This document shows positions 1 through 8,000 of a DNA stretch of 17,370 bases, piece after piece. A program made the translations under genes and the position numbers. Origin of the DNA: Myxococcota bacterium (GTDB lineage Bacteria; Myxococcota_C; UBA6777). The stretch spans positions 1-17,370 of the forward strand of contig JAKLKB010000141.1 of assembly GCA_023150835.1 (NCBI GenBank). Reading direction: 5' to 3'. The stretch's first letter is position 1. Each line of letters opens with the position of its first letter. The notes beneath the pieces are model-generated. The model searched no databases. It worked only from the letters and a program-made list of their open reading frames with translations, and was not told the origin of the DNA.

Positions 1-230
1 ATTTTCAACAAAAACGGCCCCTCGCAAAATCCTGACGGCTCGTCTTCAACAAAAACGGCCCCTCGCAAAATCCTGACGGCCCATTTTCAACAAAAACGGC
101 CCCTCGCGAAATCCTGACGGCCCATTTTCAACAAAAACGGCCCCTCGCAAAATCCTGACGGCTCGTCTTCAACAAAAACGGCCCCTCGCAAAACCCTGAC
201 GGCTCGTCTTCAACAAAAACGGCCCCTCGC
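1..230. repeat. 41-bp tandem repeat array, open at left edge
   Basis: Five complete 41-bp units start at 4, 45, 86, 127 and 168, and a 22-nt partial unit starts at 209. Each begins TTCAACAAAAACGGCCCCTC. The last bases of the unit come in two forms: GCTCGTC (units 1, 4, 5) and CCCATT (units 2, 3). The ATT at positions 1-3 is the end of a CCCATT-type unit, so the array continues beyond the window. Point differences are few (one in unit 3, one in unit 5), so the array is young or homogenised. There are no spacers, so it is not CRISPR. The period is not a multiple of three, so it is not a coding repeat. Positions 231-348 hold no clear feature; a TTGCAA at 251-256 is only a weak -35 candidate for the following gene. 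Confidence 0.95.
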
Positions 231-337
231 ACAAAGCTCTTGGGTAGCCCTTGCAATACATCCGAGAGATCTGCTAAAAGAAACCTTCCACTTTGTACCC
301 CCATACACGGGATACCACCCAAACCCCCAAACCTCCC

Positions 338-341
338 GAGG
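338..341 (+). promoter_or_regulatory. ribosome binding site of the 240-aa gene
   Basis: GAGG, 7 nt before the ATG at 349. It is a partial site but correctly spaced, and supports this start. Confidence 0.5.
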
Positions 342-348
342 CAAACCC

Positions 349-1071
349 ATGGATCTCAAATGGAACGACCCACAACGTGCGATCTTTTTGGATGACGTCA
401 TCCCTTTTGTCGAGAAGTCTGCGTATGCAAAAGAGCCGCTCAGCGAACAAACGCTCAAGCAATGGGTTCGATCTCGTTTATTCTTTCAACGAAGTTTCAC
501 CAAACCCGCCGAGAAAGGCATCTCTTTGGGGGCTTTGGACACTTTGTTGGACGCGGCAGTACGTGCGCTTGATCTCGAACTGCGCGCCATGCTCCAACGG
601 GCCGTCGCCAAAGAAGAAGCCTCCGCCTACATGGAGATCGAAAGTATCCACGATCATCTGTTCTCTGTGGGGATGCGGGCGCTCACGACAGTGCCGATGG
701 ATATCGAAGTGACGGCGGTCAAGGCTTTGTTGAAGCGCTGCGAAGACAAGGATGTGGTGGCTTTTTTTGCGCGCCACAAGATGCAAGATCGCGTGCATCT
801 GATCTCCGAAAAGCTTGAGGATCTCGATCGAGGTTTGCGTGAGAGCAACACAGCCCCTCCAGCCTCACCCGATTCAAAAGAAACCTCCGAGGCCCGAAAG
901 CAACTTGACACTTCGGTGCGTAAGTTTCGACGCTACCTTCTTGATCGCTTTGAAAGCGACGACACCGCAGGGATCACGTTTCAAAAAGGCTTCTTGGACA
1001 TCTTGCAACGCGCAACCGCCAAAGAACAACCCGAAAGCAACAACAAAGCGAAATCATCCGACGTGGCGTGA
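349..1071 (+). CDS. hypothetical protein, 240 aa, probably cytoplasmic
   Basis: I do not recognise this protein. It has no signal peptide, no membrane segment and no cysteine cluster. It is rich in charged residues and looks mostly helical. There appear to be two parts: a helical N-terminal region (residues about 1-165) and a C-terminal helical segment (about 180-240), separated by a Pro/Ser/Glu-rich linker around residues 165-178. The tail is Lys/Glu/Asn/Ser rich. The ATG at 349 is preceded by GAGG (338-341) with a 7-nt gap, which supports this start. It is convergent with the toxin-antitoxin pair downstream and has no operon partner in view. The 41-bp array lies about 120 bp upstream. A short GAGGC/GCCTC hairpin (1079-1091) follows the stop but has no T-tract. 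It is real by length, ribosome site and amino-acid composition; function unknown. Confidence 0.75.
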   Translation: MDLKWNDPQRAIFLDDVIPFVEKSAYAKEPLSEQTLKQWVRSRLFFQRSFTKPAEKGISLGALDTLLDAAVRALDLELRAMLQRAVAKEEASAYMEIESIHDHLFSVGMRALTTVPMDIEVTAVKALLKRCEDKDVVAFFARHKMQDRVHLISEKLEDLDRGLRESNTAPPASPDSKETSEARKQLDTSVRKFRRYLLDRFESDDTAGITFQKGFLDILQRATAKEQPESNNKAKSSDVA

Positions 1072-1084
1072 TCATAACGAGGCG

Positions 1085-1125
1085 TTGCCTCCCCCGCCTT
1101 TGCCTTCGTCCCTGCCTTCCCCGTG
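1085..1125. repeat. 41-bp direct repeat, copy A, downstream of the toxin gene
   Basis: This stretch begins TTGCCTCCCCC and ends CCGTG. It matches 1833-1873 at 35 of 41 positions without gaps and in the same orientation. The two copies bracket the toxin-antitoxin pair. Copy A lies between the convergent stops of the 240-aa gene and the toxin. Confidence 0.8.
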
Positions 1126-1131
1126 TGGAAC

Positions 1132-1527
1132 TCAAGGTGCTTCCCATCGCACCTCTACAGGATAAGCCTTAAAGCATTGATCGACGGAGAGAATCGTCAT
1201 TCGTTCAGCGATGGCTTGTGCAATGAGCAGTCTGTCAAATGGATCTTTGTGGAAAAAGAACAAACTGCGTAAAACATCGAGGTGATCGGCTTCTATCGTG
1301 AGGAGATCGATTGCATTCGACCAAACATGGTCTCGAATCAAATCTGTGAGAGATGCTGAAATCGCCAACTTGCCCATGCTCACTTTGATGGTCATTTCCC
1401 ACAAAGAAGCGACGCTTAAGAATCTCTCGTTGGACATATCTTCGATCAAGGAACGTGCGTGGAGAGGGAGTCGCGGATCTCCTGAGACAAACCACAAAAA
1501 AGCGTGCGTATCGAGAAGCAGTTTCAC
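1132..1527 (-). CDS. vapC: PIN-domain ribonuclease toxin of a type II toxin-antitoxin system (VapC-like)
   Basis: This 131-aa protein is a compact PIN-domain nuclease, the usual length for the family. The acidic metal-binding residues are in place: Asp6 in the opening LLDTHAFLW motif, Glu44 in SLWEM, Asp98 in the HKDPFDR motif (93-99), and Asp116 in the ILSVD strand. The LDTHAFLW start and the DPFDRLLIAQA block are typical of the subfamily often annotated as sll0205-like PIN proteins. The expected activity is Mg-dependent cleavage of RNA, blocked by the antitoxin encoded just upstream. Translation starts at a GTG (1525-1527) that overlaps the antitoxin's TGA by four bases (GTGA), so the two are probably translationally coupled; no strong separate ribosome site is seen. 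The RNA target cannot be inferred. Confidence 0.9.
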   Translation of the reverse strand: MKLLLDTHAFLWFVSGDPRLPLHARSLIEDMSNERFLSVASLWEMTIKVSMGKLAISASLTDLIRDHVWSNAIDLLTIEADHLDVLRSLFFFHKDPFDRLLIAQAIAERMTILSVDQCFKAYPVEVRWEAP

Positions 1528-1748
1528 GGCACATACTCAGCAAAATCATCCAAAGGCTCATCAAAATCGTCGCCGATCTGTATCAACCCGCGAGCGCTTC
1601 CAAACTTGGGTTTGCGTTGCTCATGCAAAGCAACCAGTTGAAAAGCGGATCCATCGGGTCGGATGATCACCACTTGTTCGCCATTTGCAACTTGTTCAAG
1701 AAGTTCCTGCAATTGTATTGCGGCTTGTTCAACGGGCATCTGCGTCAC
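1524..1748 (-). CDS. Phd/YefM-family antitoxin
   Basis: This 74-aa protein is the first gene of the pair and overlaps the toxin by four bases. Residues about 5-45 match the Phd/YefM fold: a helix (PVEQAAIQLQELLEQVANGE) followed by the strand pattern QVVIIRPDGSAFQLVAL, which normally forms the DNA-binding N-terminal domain. The acidic C-terminal tail (residues about 58-74, with DDFDEPLDD) is the part that would wrap around the toxin. The start is a GTG at 1748: AAGGAG lies 7 nt upstream, which fits GTG better than the ATG three codons later. By family precedent it represses its own promoter, alone or with the toxin. Confidence 0.88.
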   Translation of the reverse strand: MTQMPVEQAAIQLQELLEQVANGEQVVIIRPDGSAFQLVALHEQRKPKFGSARGLIQIGDDFDEPLDDFAEYVP

Positions 1749-1755
1749 GGTTCAG

Positions 1756-1761
1756 CTCCTT
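1756..1761 (-). promoter_or_regulatory. ribosome binding site of the antitoxin gene
   Basis: AAGGAG on the minus strand, 7 nt before the GTG at 1748. It decides the start: GTG rather than the internal ATG at 1737-1739. Confidence 0.75.
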
Positions 1762-1810
1762 CCGTCCTCGCTTTCTTCTCAACATCATGAAACTGTTCTT
1801 CCCCAAACGC

Positions 1811-1895
1811 AACCTTTCCGTGGACCCCTCTTTTGCCTCCCCCTCCGTTGCCTTCGTCCCTTCTTTTTCCGTGCTTTCCGTGTCTTCCGTGGACT
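1811..1895 (-). repeat. degenerate CACGGAA-type repeat stretch, containing direct-repeat copy B (1833-1873)
   Basis: Read on the minus strand, this segment contains CACGGAAGACACGGAAAGC and further CACGGAA words near its two ends, spaced 8-9 bp in the core. Positions 1833-1873 are the second copy of the 41-bp direct repeat found at 1085-1125. The stretch fills the gap between the dehydrogenase stop and the antitoxin ribosome site. Similar CACGGA-rich intergenic DNA is, to my recollection, common in environmental bacteria, with no agreed function. Confidence 0.7.
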
Positions 1896-1922
1896 TTCTA
1901 TGCTTTCGTTCGTGGGCTTTGT

Positions 1923-4337
1923 TTAGCGGAGGATTTGTGTGCGTTGAGGATCGTAGAGGGCGGCGTCGTGGCGGGTGGCGGGGATGGGGTCGCCCAAGAC
2001 GATGATCTCGTAGTTGGAATGACTGGCGTATTCGGTGGGGATGTAGCCATAGGCGATGACTTTTTGGATGGAGTGGCCGTAGCCTCCGCTGGAAAGGACG
2101 CCGATCACGTCGCCTTGGTAGCAGATGGTTTCACCGCCAAAGAGTTCGACATCTTCGGCGAGGGTGAAACAGCACAGCGTGCGGCGGGGTGGATGTTTGG
2201 CGGCCTCTTCGAGGGCTTTTCGACCGAGGAAGTCGTCGGGGGTTTTGAAGTGGACACAAAAGCCGAGTCCAGCTTCAAAAGGCGTATAATCGGGCGTGAT
2301 ATCCGAGCTCCAGTAGCGATAGCCTTTCTCAAGCCGCAGCGATTCGATGGCGTAATAACCTGCGTCGACGATGCCGTAGGCTTGTCCTGCTTGCCAAAGC
2401 TGCTCGTAGACGTGTAGGGCGCACTCGATCGGGATGTGGAGCTCCCAGCCAAGCTCGCCCACATAGGTGACGCGCAATGCACGCACAGGCGCATAGCCCA
2501 CAAAGATCTCGCGGCAATGGCCGAAGGCAAAGCCCTCGTGTGAGACGTCATCGTCCGTCACTTGGGCGAGGACATCGCGGGCGTGAGGGCCGCAGAGATT
2601 GATCACGGCGTATTGGGTGGTGACGTCGACGATCTGGACAGAGCCGTCGGTGGGGGCGTGGCGTTGGATCCAGTCTTTGTCGTGCGTTCCAAAGGCTGTG
2701 CCGGTGGTGATGTAAAAAAGATCGTCTGCGAAACGCGAGATCGTCAGATCGCACTCGATCCCACCGCGTGCGTTGCAAAGCTGCGTATACGTGAGACGCC
2801 CGGGTGGTTTGCGGAGATTGTTGGCAGCGAGGTATTGCAAGAGATCGAACGCGCCCGAACCACGGACTTCGATCTTGCTAAAGGAGCTTTGATCGATCAA
2901 GGCGACTTGTTCACGGATAGCCTTGCACTCTGCGGCGACGTGAGGAAAAGAAGCGGGTCGGCCAAAGGTGGGGGTTTCGTTGTTCGAGTGTCCTTGGGGG
3001 GCGAACCAGTTGGGGCGTTCAAAGCCAAACTTCGAGCCGTACACGGCTCCCTTGGCTTTGAGTGTGGCGTAGAGAGGGCTGCGGCGCATCGGGCGGCCCG
3101 AAGCGTGTTCTTCGTGCGGCCAAGCGATCGAATAATGCTTTGCATACAACTCCAACGTGCGTTCGGTGACATAACGAAGGCTGCGGTGGTATGGGCCAAA
3201 TCGGCGGATATCTACGGGCCACAAGTCGAGACTTGGCGAGCCTTCGACGATCCATTCGGCCAGCATCTTTCCAGCGCCCCCTCCTGCCGCGATGCCATGC
3301 GCGTTAAACCCCGCCGCCACAAAGAAGTTCTCGCGCTCGGGAGCGCGCCCCATAATAAAATGCCCGTCGGTGGTAAAGGCTTCAGGTCCGTTGATCAGCT
3401 CGCGTACACCGACATCTTGGAGCATGGGCGTTCGCATCACAGCGCGTTCGGCGATCGGCTCAAAGTGTGCGAAGTTGGGGGGCAAAAGCTGTTGTCCAAA
3501 GTCTTTGGGGACGCCGCGCACCGACCAAGGGATCGGGTTGTGTTCATAACCTCCCATCACGAGGGCTCCCACATCGGCCTTGTAATAGATCAGGTTGTCT
3601 GGATCGCGCATGGTGGGGAGATCGGGTGGGATACCTTCGATCTTTTCGGTGATCATGTATTGGTGCATGGTGGGGATCAGCGGCACCATCACACCCGCCA
3701 TCAGGCCGATCTCACGCGCCCACATCCCCGCAGCGTTGACCACATACTCCGCATGGATCACCGTTTGATCGGTCTCGACCGCCGTCACACGCCGCCCTTC
3801 GGTACGGAATCCCAGCACACGCTCAAATCGCCGAAACACCGCCCCTCCCGCACGCGCTCCGATCGCCAAGGCTTGTGCGATCCCGCTCGGATCGGCGTAT
3901 CCATCTGTCGGCAAATAAGCCGCTCCCAAGACCCCATCCAATGACATCAACGGAAACAAAGCTTGCGCTTCCACAGGAGACAACAAGTGCATCGCCAAAC
4001 CAAAGCTTTTCGCGGTGGTCGCGGCCTTTCGCAACTCGATCATCCGATCTTCGGAACAGGCCAGACGCAAGCTCCCCACTTCTTTCCAACCCGTCGCTTG
4101 GCCGGTTTCAGCTTCCAACCTACGGTACAGATCGACGCTGTGTTGCAACATCCGCGTGACGTTGCGCGAAGATCGCAACTGCCCCACCAATCCCGCTGCA
4201 TGCCACGTCGAACCGCTCGTCAGTTCGCCTTTTTCGATCACCACCACATCCGACCACCCCAGCTTTGTCAGGTGGTACGCGATGCTACAGCCCACGATCC
4301 CACCGCCTACAATCGCCACTCGCGTATGAATCCCCAT
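1923..4337 (-). CDS. FAD- and folate-dependent dimethylglycine/sarcosine dehydrogenase-like protein
   Basis: This 804-aa enzyme has the full architecture of the dimethylglycine/sarcosine dehydrogenase family. The N-terminal FAD-binding oxidoreductase domain (about 1-370) has the GGGIVG dinucleotide motif at 11-16 and Glu35 at the end of the second strand. A short linking FAO-type domain follows (about 370-430), then a glycine-cleavage T-protein-like folate domain (about 440-700) and its C-terminal barrel (about 710-800). His46 in the STWHAAG motif corresponds to the histidine that carries covalent FAD in the mitochondrial enzymes. The expected reaction is oxidative N-demethylation of dimethylglycine or sarcosine, passing the one-carbon unit to tetrahydrofolate; the substrate cannot be told from sequence alone. 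The start is the ATG at 4335-4337, with GGAGG 5 nt upstream; the frame opens nine codons earlier at a GTG that has no such site. It stands alone, divergent from the Cys-rich lipoprotein gene. Confidence 0.9.
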   Translation of the reverse strand: MGIHTRVAIVGGGIVGCSIAYHLTKLGWSDVVVIEKGELTSGSTWHAAGLVGQLRSSRNVTRMLQHSVDLYRRLEAETGQATGWKEVGSLRLACSEDRMIELRKAATTAKSFGLAMHLLSPVEAQALFPLMSLDGVLGAAYLPTDGYADPSGIAQALAIGARAGGAVFRRFERVLGFRTEGRRVTAVETDQTVIHAEYVVNAAGMWAREIGLMAGVMVPLIPTMHQYMITEKIEGIPPDLPTMRDPDNLIYYKADVGALVMGGYEHNPIPWSVRGVPKDFGQQLLPPNFAHFEPIAERAVMRTPMLQDVGVRELINGPEAFTTDGHFIMGRAPERENFFVAAGFNAHGIAAGGGAGKMLAEWIVEGSPSLDLWPVDIRRFGPYHRSLRYVTERTLELYAKHYSIAWPHEEHASGRPMRRSPLYATLKAKGAVYGSKFGFERPNWFAPQGHSNNETPTFGRPASFPHVAAECKAIREQVALIDQSSFSKIEVRGSGAFDLLQYLAANNLRKPPGRLTYTQLCNARGGIECDLTISRFADDLFYITTGTAFGTHDKDWIQRHAPTDGSVQIVDVTTQYAVINLCGPHARDVLAQVTDDDVSHEGFAFGHCREIFVGYAPVRALRVTYVGELGWELHIPIECALHVYEQLWQAGQAYGIVDAGYYAIESLRLEKGYRYWSSDITPDYTPFEAGLGFCVHFKTPDDFLGRKALEEAAKHPPRRTLCCFTLAEDVELFGGETICYQGDVIGVLSSGGYGHSIQKVIAYGYIPTEYASHSNYEIIVLGDPIPATRHDAALYDPQRTQILR

Positions 4338-4342
4338 CGTTT

Positions 4343-4347
4343 CCTCC
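4343..4347 (-). promoter_or_regulatory. ribosome binding site of the dehydrogenase gene
   Basis: GGAGG on the minus strand, 5 nt before the ATG at 4337. It decides against the upstream in-frame GTG at 4364. Confidence 0.8.
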
Positions 4348-4382
4348 ACTCTATAGAACTTCACTCGCAGTTAGACTTGATG

Positions 4383-4441
4383 TTGTGGGGTTTCACCCCA
4401 CACCCCACAAGGGACTGTCGCCCCTTGACCCCATATTGGCG
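4383..4441 (-). repeat. dispersed two-hairpin element, copy 1
   Basis: On the minus strand this reads CGCCAATATGGGGTCAAGGG, then a variable loop, GTCCCTTGTGGGG, and GTGGGGTGAAACCCCAC. It contains two hairpins: AAGGG pairing with CCCTT, then GTGGGG pairing with CCCCAC around TGAAA. The same order of elements occurs at 10685-10742 on the plus strand, with compensated changes in the second hairpin. Confidence 0.8.
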
Positions 4442-4576
4442 AACAGATCGCAGGCTTTTTACACCGACAACTCTCTCGCTTGAAACAGCACGAACACGGG
4501 GGTTTTTGCAACGGCGTCACTCCTCTCACAGATCGAAACGATGATCACCGATCTTCGGAAAAAACGCAAACCGCCG

Positions 4577-4632
4577 AGTCAGGGCCAAGGAGGCAACGCT
4601 GGCTTGTCGGGCGTGGGGCAAATCTCCACAAC
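4577..4632 (+). repeat. degenerate copy of the two-hairpin element
   Basis: CTTGTCGGGCGTGGGGCAAA (4603-4622) matches the middle and right part of the element; a looser GTCAGGGCCAAGG stretch stands where the left hairpin should be. The right arm (TCTCCAC) has decayed, so the second hairpin is broken. Confidence 0.5.
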
Positions 4633-4681
4633 ACACTCACCACAAACCAGTCATCCACCGAGTACACGATCAAACACACGA

Positions 4682-4721
4682 GTGTACGATCGCGCACTGT
4701 TTCTGGTGCATGATCGTACAC
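4682..4721. repeat. 40-bp inverted repeat, 10-bp perfect outer arms
   Basis: GTGTACGATC (4682-4691) is the exact reverse complement of GATCGTACAC (4712-4721). Inside, after one G-T and one mismatch, GCAC (4694-4697) pairs with GTGC (4706-4709) around an 8-nt loop, giving a near-continuous 16-bp stem. No T-tract follows on either strand, so it is not a standard terminator. It lies about 320 bp upstream of the lipoprotein start, in the divergent region. It could be an operator for a dimeric regulator or a structured leader; the sequence does not say which. Confidence 0.8.
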
Positions 4722-5025
4722 AAACACCCTTTCGAGCAAAGCGCGAAGCCCACGCAACGCAACAAAATCTCTCCATCCCGACACCTCCCTAAAGACCTCC
4801 GCCCAGAGAATTCTTTCGGCACAACCATTGCTGTAGGCGCGCATTCCCCACCGCTCCTGCGCTCAAAAACCAGCTTTTGACCGAGGGATCCGCCCTTGGA
4901 ACAACGTGCGCTTTGTCTGCTGACGGAAAGACGGCTCGCCCCAAAACAAAGGAGGAACCACAGGCACAACAAACCCACTTCGGCAAACCGTTTGATCGAG
5001 CAACAAAGGGCGCAAACAACACACG

Positions 5026-5029
5026 GGAG
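5026..5029 (+). promoter_or_regulatory. ribosome binding site of the Cys-rich lipoprotein gene
   Basis: GGAG within GGGAGA, 9 nt before the ATG at 5039 and only 3 nt before the ATG at 5033. The spacing favours 5039, giving a protein that begins MKKQH. Confidence 0.65.
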
Positions 5030-5038
5030 AGAATGTTG

Positions 5039-8000
5039 ATGAAGAAACAGCATCGAACGACACCAAGACACACGCTCTTTTTATGGGCAAAAGGGCTAAC
5101 AACCGCGATTTTGCTGACGATGGGACTGGGAGCCTGCGGAGGTCCGAAACCCTGTACACAAGACTCTGAATGCCAAGAACCTTCCGCCTGTATCAACGGC
5201 ACTTGTGCTTGGGTGGATCCCAACAAGTGCCGCTCCGATGAAGCCTGCAAAAAGAAAAATCCAGCGACCCCCCGTTGTGATAGCCAAACAGGGCAATGTC
5301 ACGGTTGTTTTGCCGATCTCGACTGCAAGGACGGATTTGCTTGCGTTGAAAAGCAGTGCCAGCGCAAAAAAGCCTGTGAGTCGGACAAAGATTGCATCGA
5401 CGAAGGGCTGAAACGCTGTAATACACGCACCAAGCAATGCAGCGAATGTGCGGAGAACGCGCATTGTTCAGCCCCCACAGCGATCTGTAGCGCTGAAGGG
5501 CGTTGCGTAGCTTGCAACAATCGGTTGGACTGTAAGCCCGGGGAAGAGTGCGTCAACAGCACTTGTCAACCCGCGATCCGCTGCGCAGCCGACCGAGATT
5601 GCACCGACACAAACACCCCGTACTGCTCGCTGCAAATGCAACGCTGCGTCGTCTGCGACAACAACGGACATTGCCAAAAAGGATTTGATTGCGTCAACAA
5701 TCGCTGCGAACGCAAAGCCACCTGCAACACCAAGGACGACTGCGTAGAGACGAGCGCTCCGCACTGCAACCCCACAAGCAAGGCGTGTGTAGCCTGTTTG
5801 ACAAAAGACCATTGTTCCGCTCCCACCGCCTTTTGCGCTCCCGAAGGGCGTTGTGTCGGGTGCAACCAACGAGCCGATTGCAAAGCAGGAGAAGATTGCG
5901 TCAACAACGCTTGCCAAGCCACGGCACTTTGCGCATCGGATCGCGACTGTACTGACCAAGCCACACCTTACTGCTCGCTTCAAAACAAGCGTTGCGTCGT
6001 CTGCGACAACAACGGACATTGCCAAAAAGGATTTGATTGCGTCAACAATCGCTGCGAACGCAAAGCCACCTGCAACACCAGCGACGAATGTATCGATACG
6101 GGCCTGTCTCACTGCGATATCGCCACCCACAAATGCGTCGCCTGTCTCGCAAACACCCATTGTGCAGCCCCCAAGGCTTATTGCCACACAGACAAGACCT
6201 GTGTTTCTTGTGCAAGCGATACGGATTGTACAGATCAAGCCAAACCCCGCTGCAACAAGAGCGAAGGGATCTGCCAAGCCTGTCTCGGAGAGTCCGACTG
6301 CCAAGCAGGTCAAGCCTGCGTTGGGGGAACCTGCCAAAAACGCACAGACTGCCGATTGGATGGCGATTGCGTGGATGCCAAGCTCAAATACTGCGAGCTC
6401 ACGGCCAAACTGTGTGTGGAGTGTTTGGGTGAAGCGGCTTGTCAAGCCGGCTACACCTGCAAAAGCAACGTGTGTGTACGCAAAGAAAACTGCGCCAACG
6501 ACAAAGACTGCATCGATCAAGGCAAAGGACTGTGCAACCCGAAAGACAACAAATGCGTGGGCTGCATCAGTCGCCTTGACTGCGCAAGCAACCAAGCCTG
6601 CGTCAACGGGGCCTGCGCCAACTGGTGTTCTGTGGATGCCCACTGTAGCGATCCGACCAAACCCGCTTGTCAGACCGCCACAGGCCAATGCGTCGCTTGT
6701 GTGAGCCACCAAGATTGCCCCGCAGGAGAAGTCTGCAACACAACAACCGCAACCTGCCAAGCAGGAGCCGCGTGCGGCACAGGCTGTCCCACAGGACAAG
6801 TCTGCGAGACCACTTCGCAAAAATGCGTGGGTTGCCTTGCCAGCACCGACTGTCCATCCACTCCCAGCGGAAAATCCAAGCAAGCCTGCGATACCACCGA
6901 AAAACAATGTATCGAATGTGCCCAAAATACCGACTGCAAGATCAACCAGATCTGCCAAAACAAACGATGTGCCTCCGGCTGTGCGTCACAACAAGACTGT
7001 GCGCCCGGGCTGTTGTGCCTCAAAGCCACAGGTGCGACGACAGGCGTTTGCGGAAAATGTCTCAAAAATACGGATTGTCCCACAGGACAGGTCTGCAATC
7101 CTACGTCTTTCATCTGTGGCTCTTGTGCAGATGACACAGACTGCCAAGGAAGCCAAACAGCCCGTTGGTGTGATCCTTCGCGTGCGCTCTGCACCACAGG
7201 CTGCTCCACCAATCAGCATTGCCTCAACAACCCCGCAGGGGCGATCTGCGATCTCCAACGAAATGTGTGCGTGGCCTGTCTCACAACATCTGATTGCCCG
7301 CGAGGACAGCATTGCGAGCCGCTCAATAACCAATGCGTCGCTTGTCTTGAGAACGATGCCCACTGCCCATCGGGTCAGATCTGCAACGGCTTTTCTTGCG
7401 TTGTCGGCTGCTCGACAGATACCGAATGTGCGCTGCAAGGCGCAGGTCTGCTGTGCGCAAGTGGCCGCTGCCGCGAGTGCGATGCAAGCCGCCCCTGCCC
7501 CAACGGCAAAGTCTGCAACAGCAAGGGACAATGCAGTGAATGTGGGCAAGATTCGGATTGCGGTGCAGGCAAGTTCTGCGATCTCTCCTTTGGTCGATGT
7601 GTCCCCCAAACAGGCCGCACAGACTGTATGAGCTGTGTCAACAACACCGATTGCGCTGTCGGCTACCAATGCACCCAACGCAACCTCGGCTTCAATGCTT
7701 CTCGCACAGAGCGGGTCTGCCTCAAGTCTTGTACAAAAGACGCCCAATGTGCGGGCTACCAGATCAGCGGAAACCCTGCTCCCACCCAAGCCCCCTCAGG
7801 CTGCACTCTCGCCAAAACAGCCGATCGCACCTACTTCTTCTGTAGCAATACTCTCTCGTGGGATAACGCCAGCGCAGAGTGCCGTAAACACGGAGGCTAC
7901 CTCGTCACCCTCAACGATGCCCAAGAACACAACTTCGTCGTCAACGAAGGGAACAAGTGGCTGGGTGGCTATTATTGGGTTGGCTTGCGCTATCGTTCGG

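Larger units (their letters stand above)
4338..5038. other. divergent intergenic region, repeat-rich, no gene found
   Basis: This gap separates the minus-strand dehydrogenase from the plus-strand Cys-rich lipoprotein, so both promoters should lie here. It holds one good copy (4383-4441) and one degenerate copy (4577-4632) of a two-hairpin repeat, and a strong inverted repeat (4682-4721). Short open frames in it have no ribosome site and run through the repeats. From 4722 to 5020 I see nothing that stands out, and I found no convincing -35/-10 pair. Confidence 0.7.
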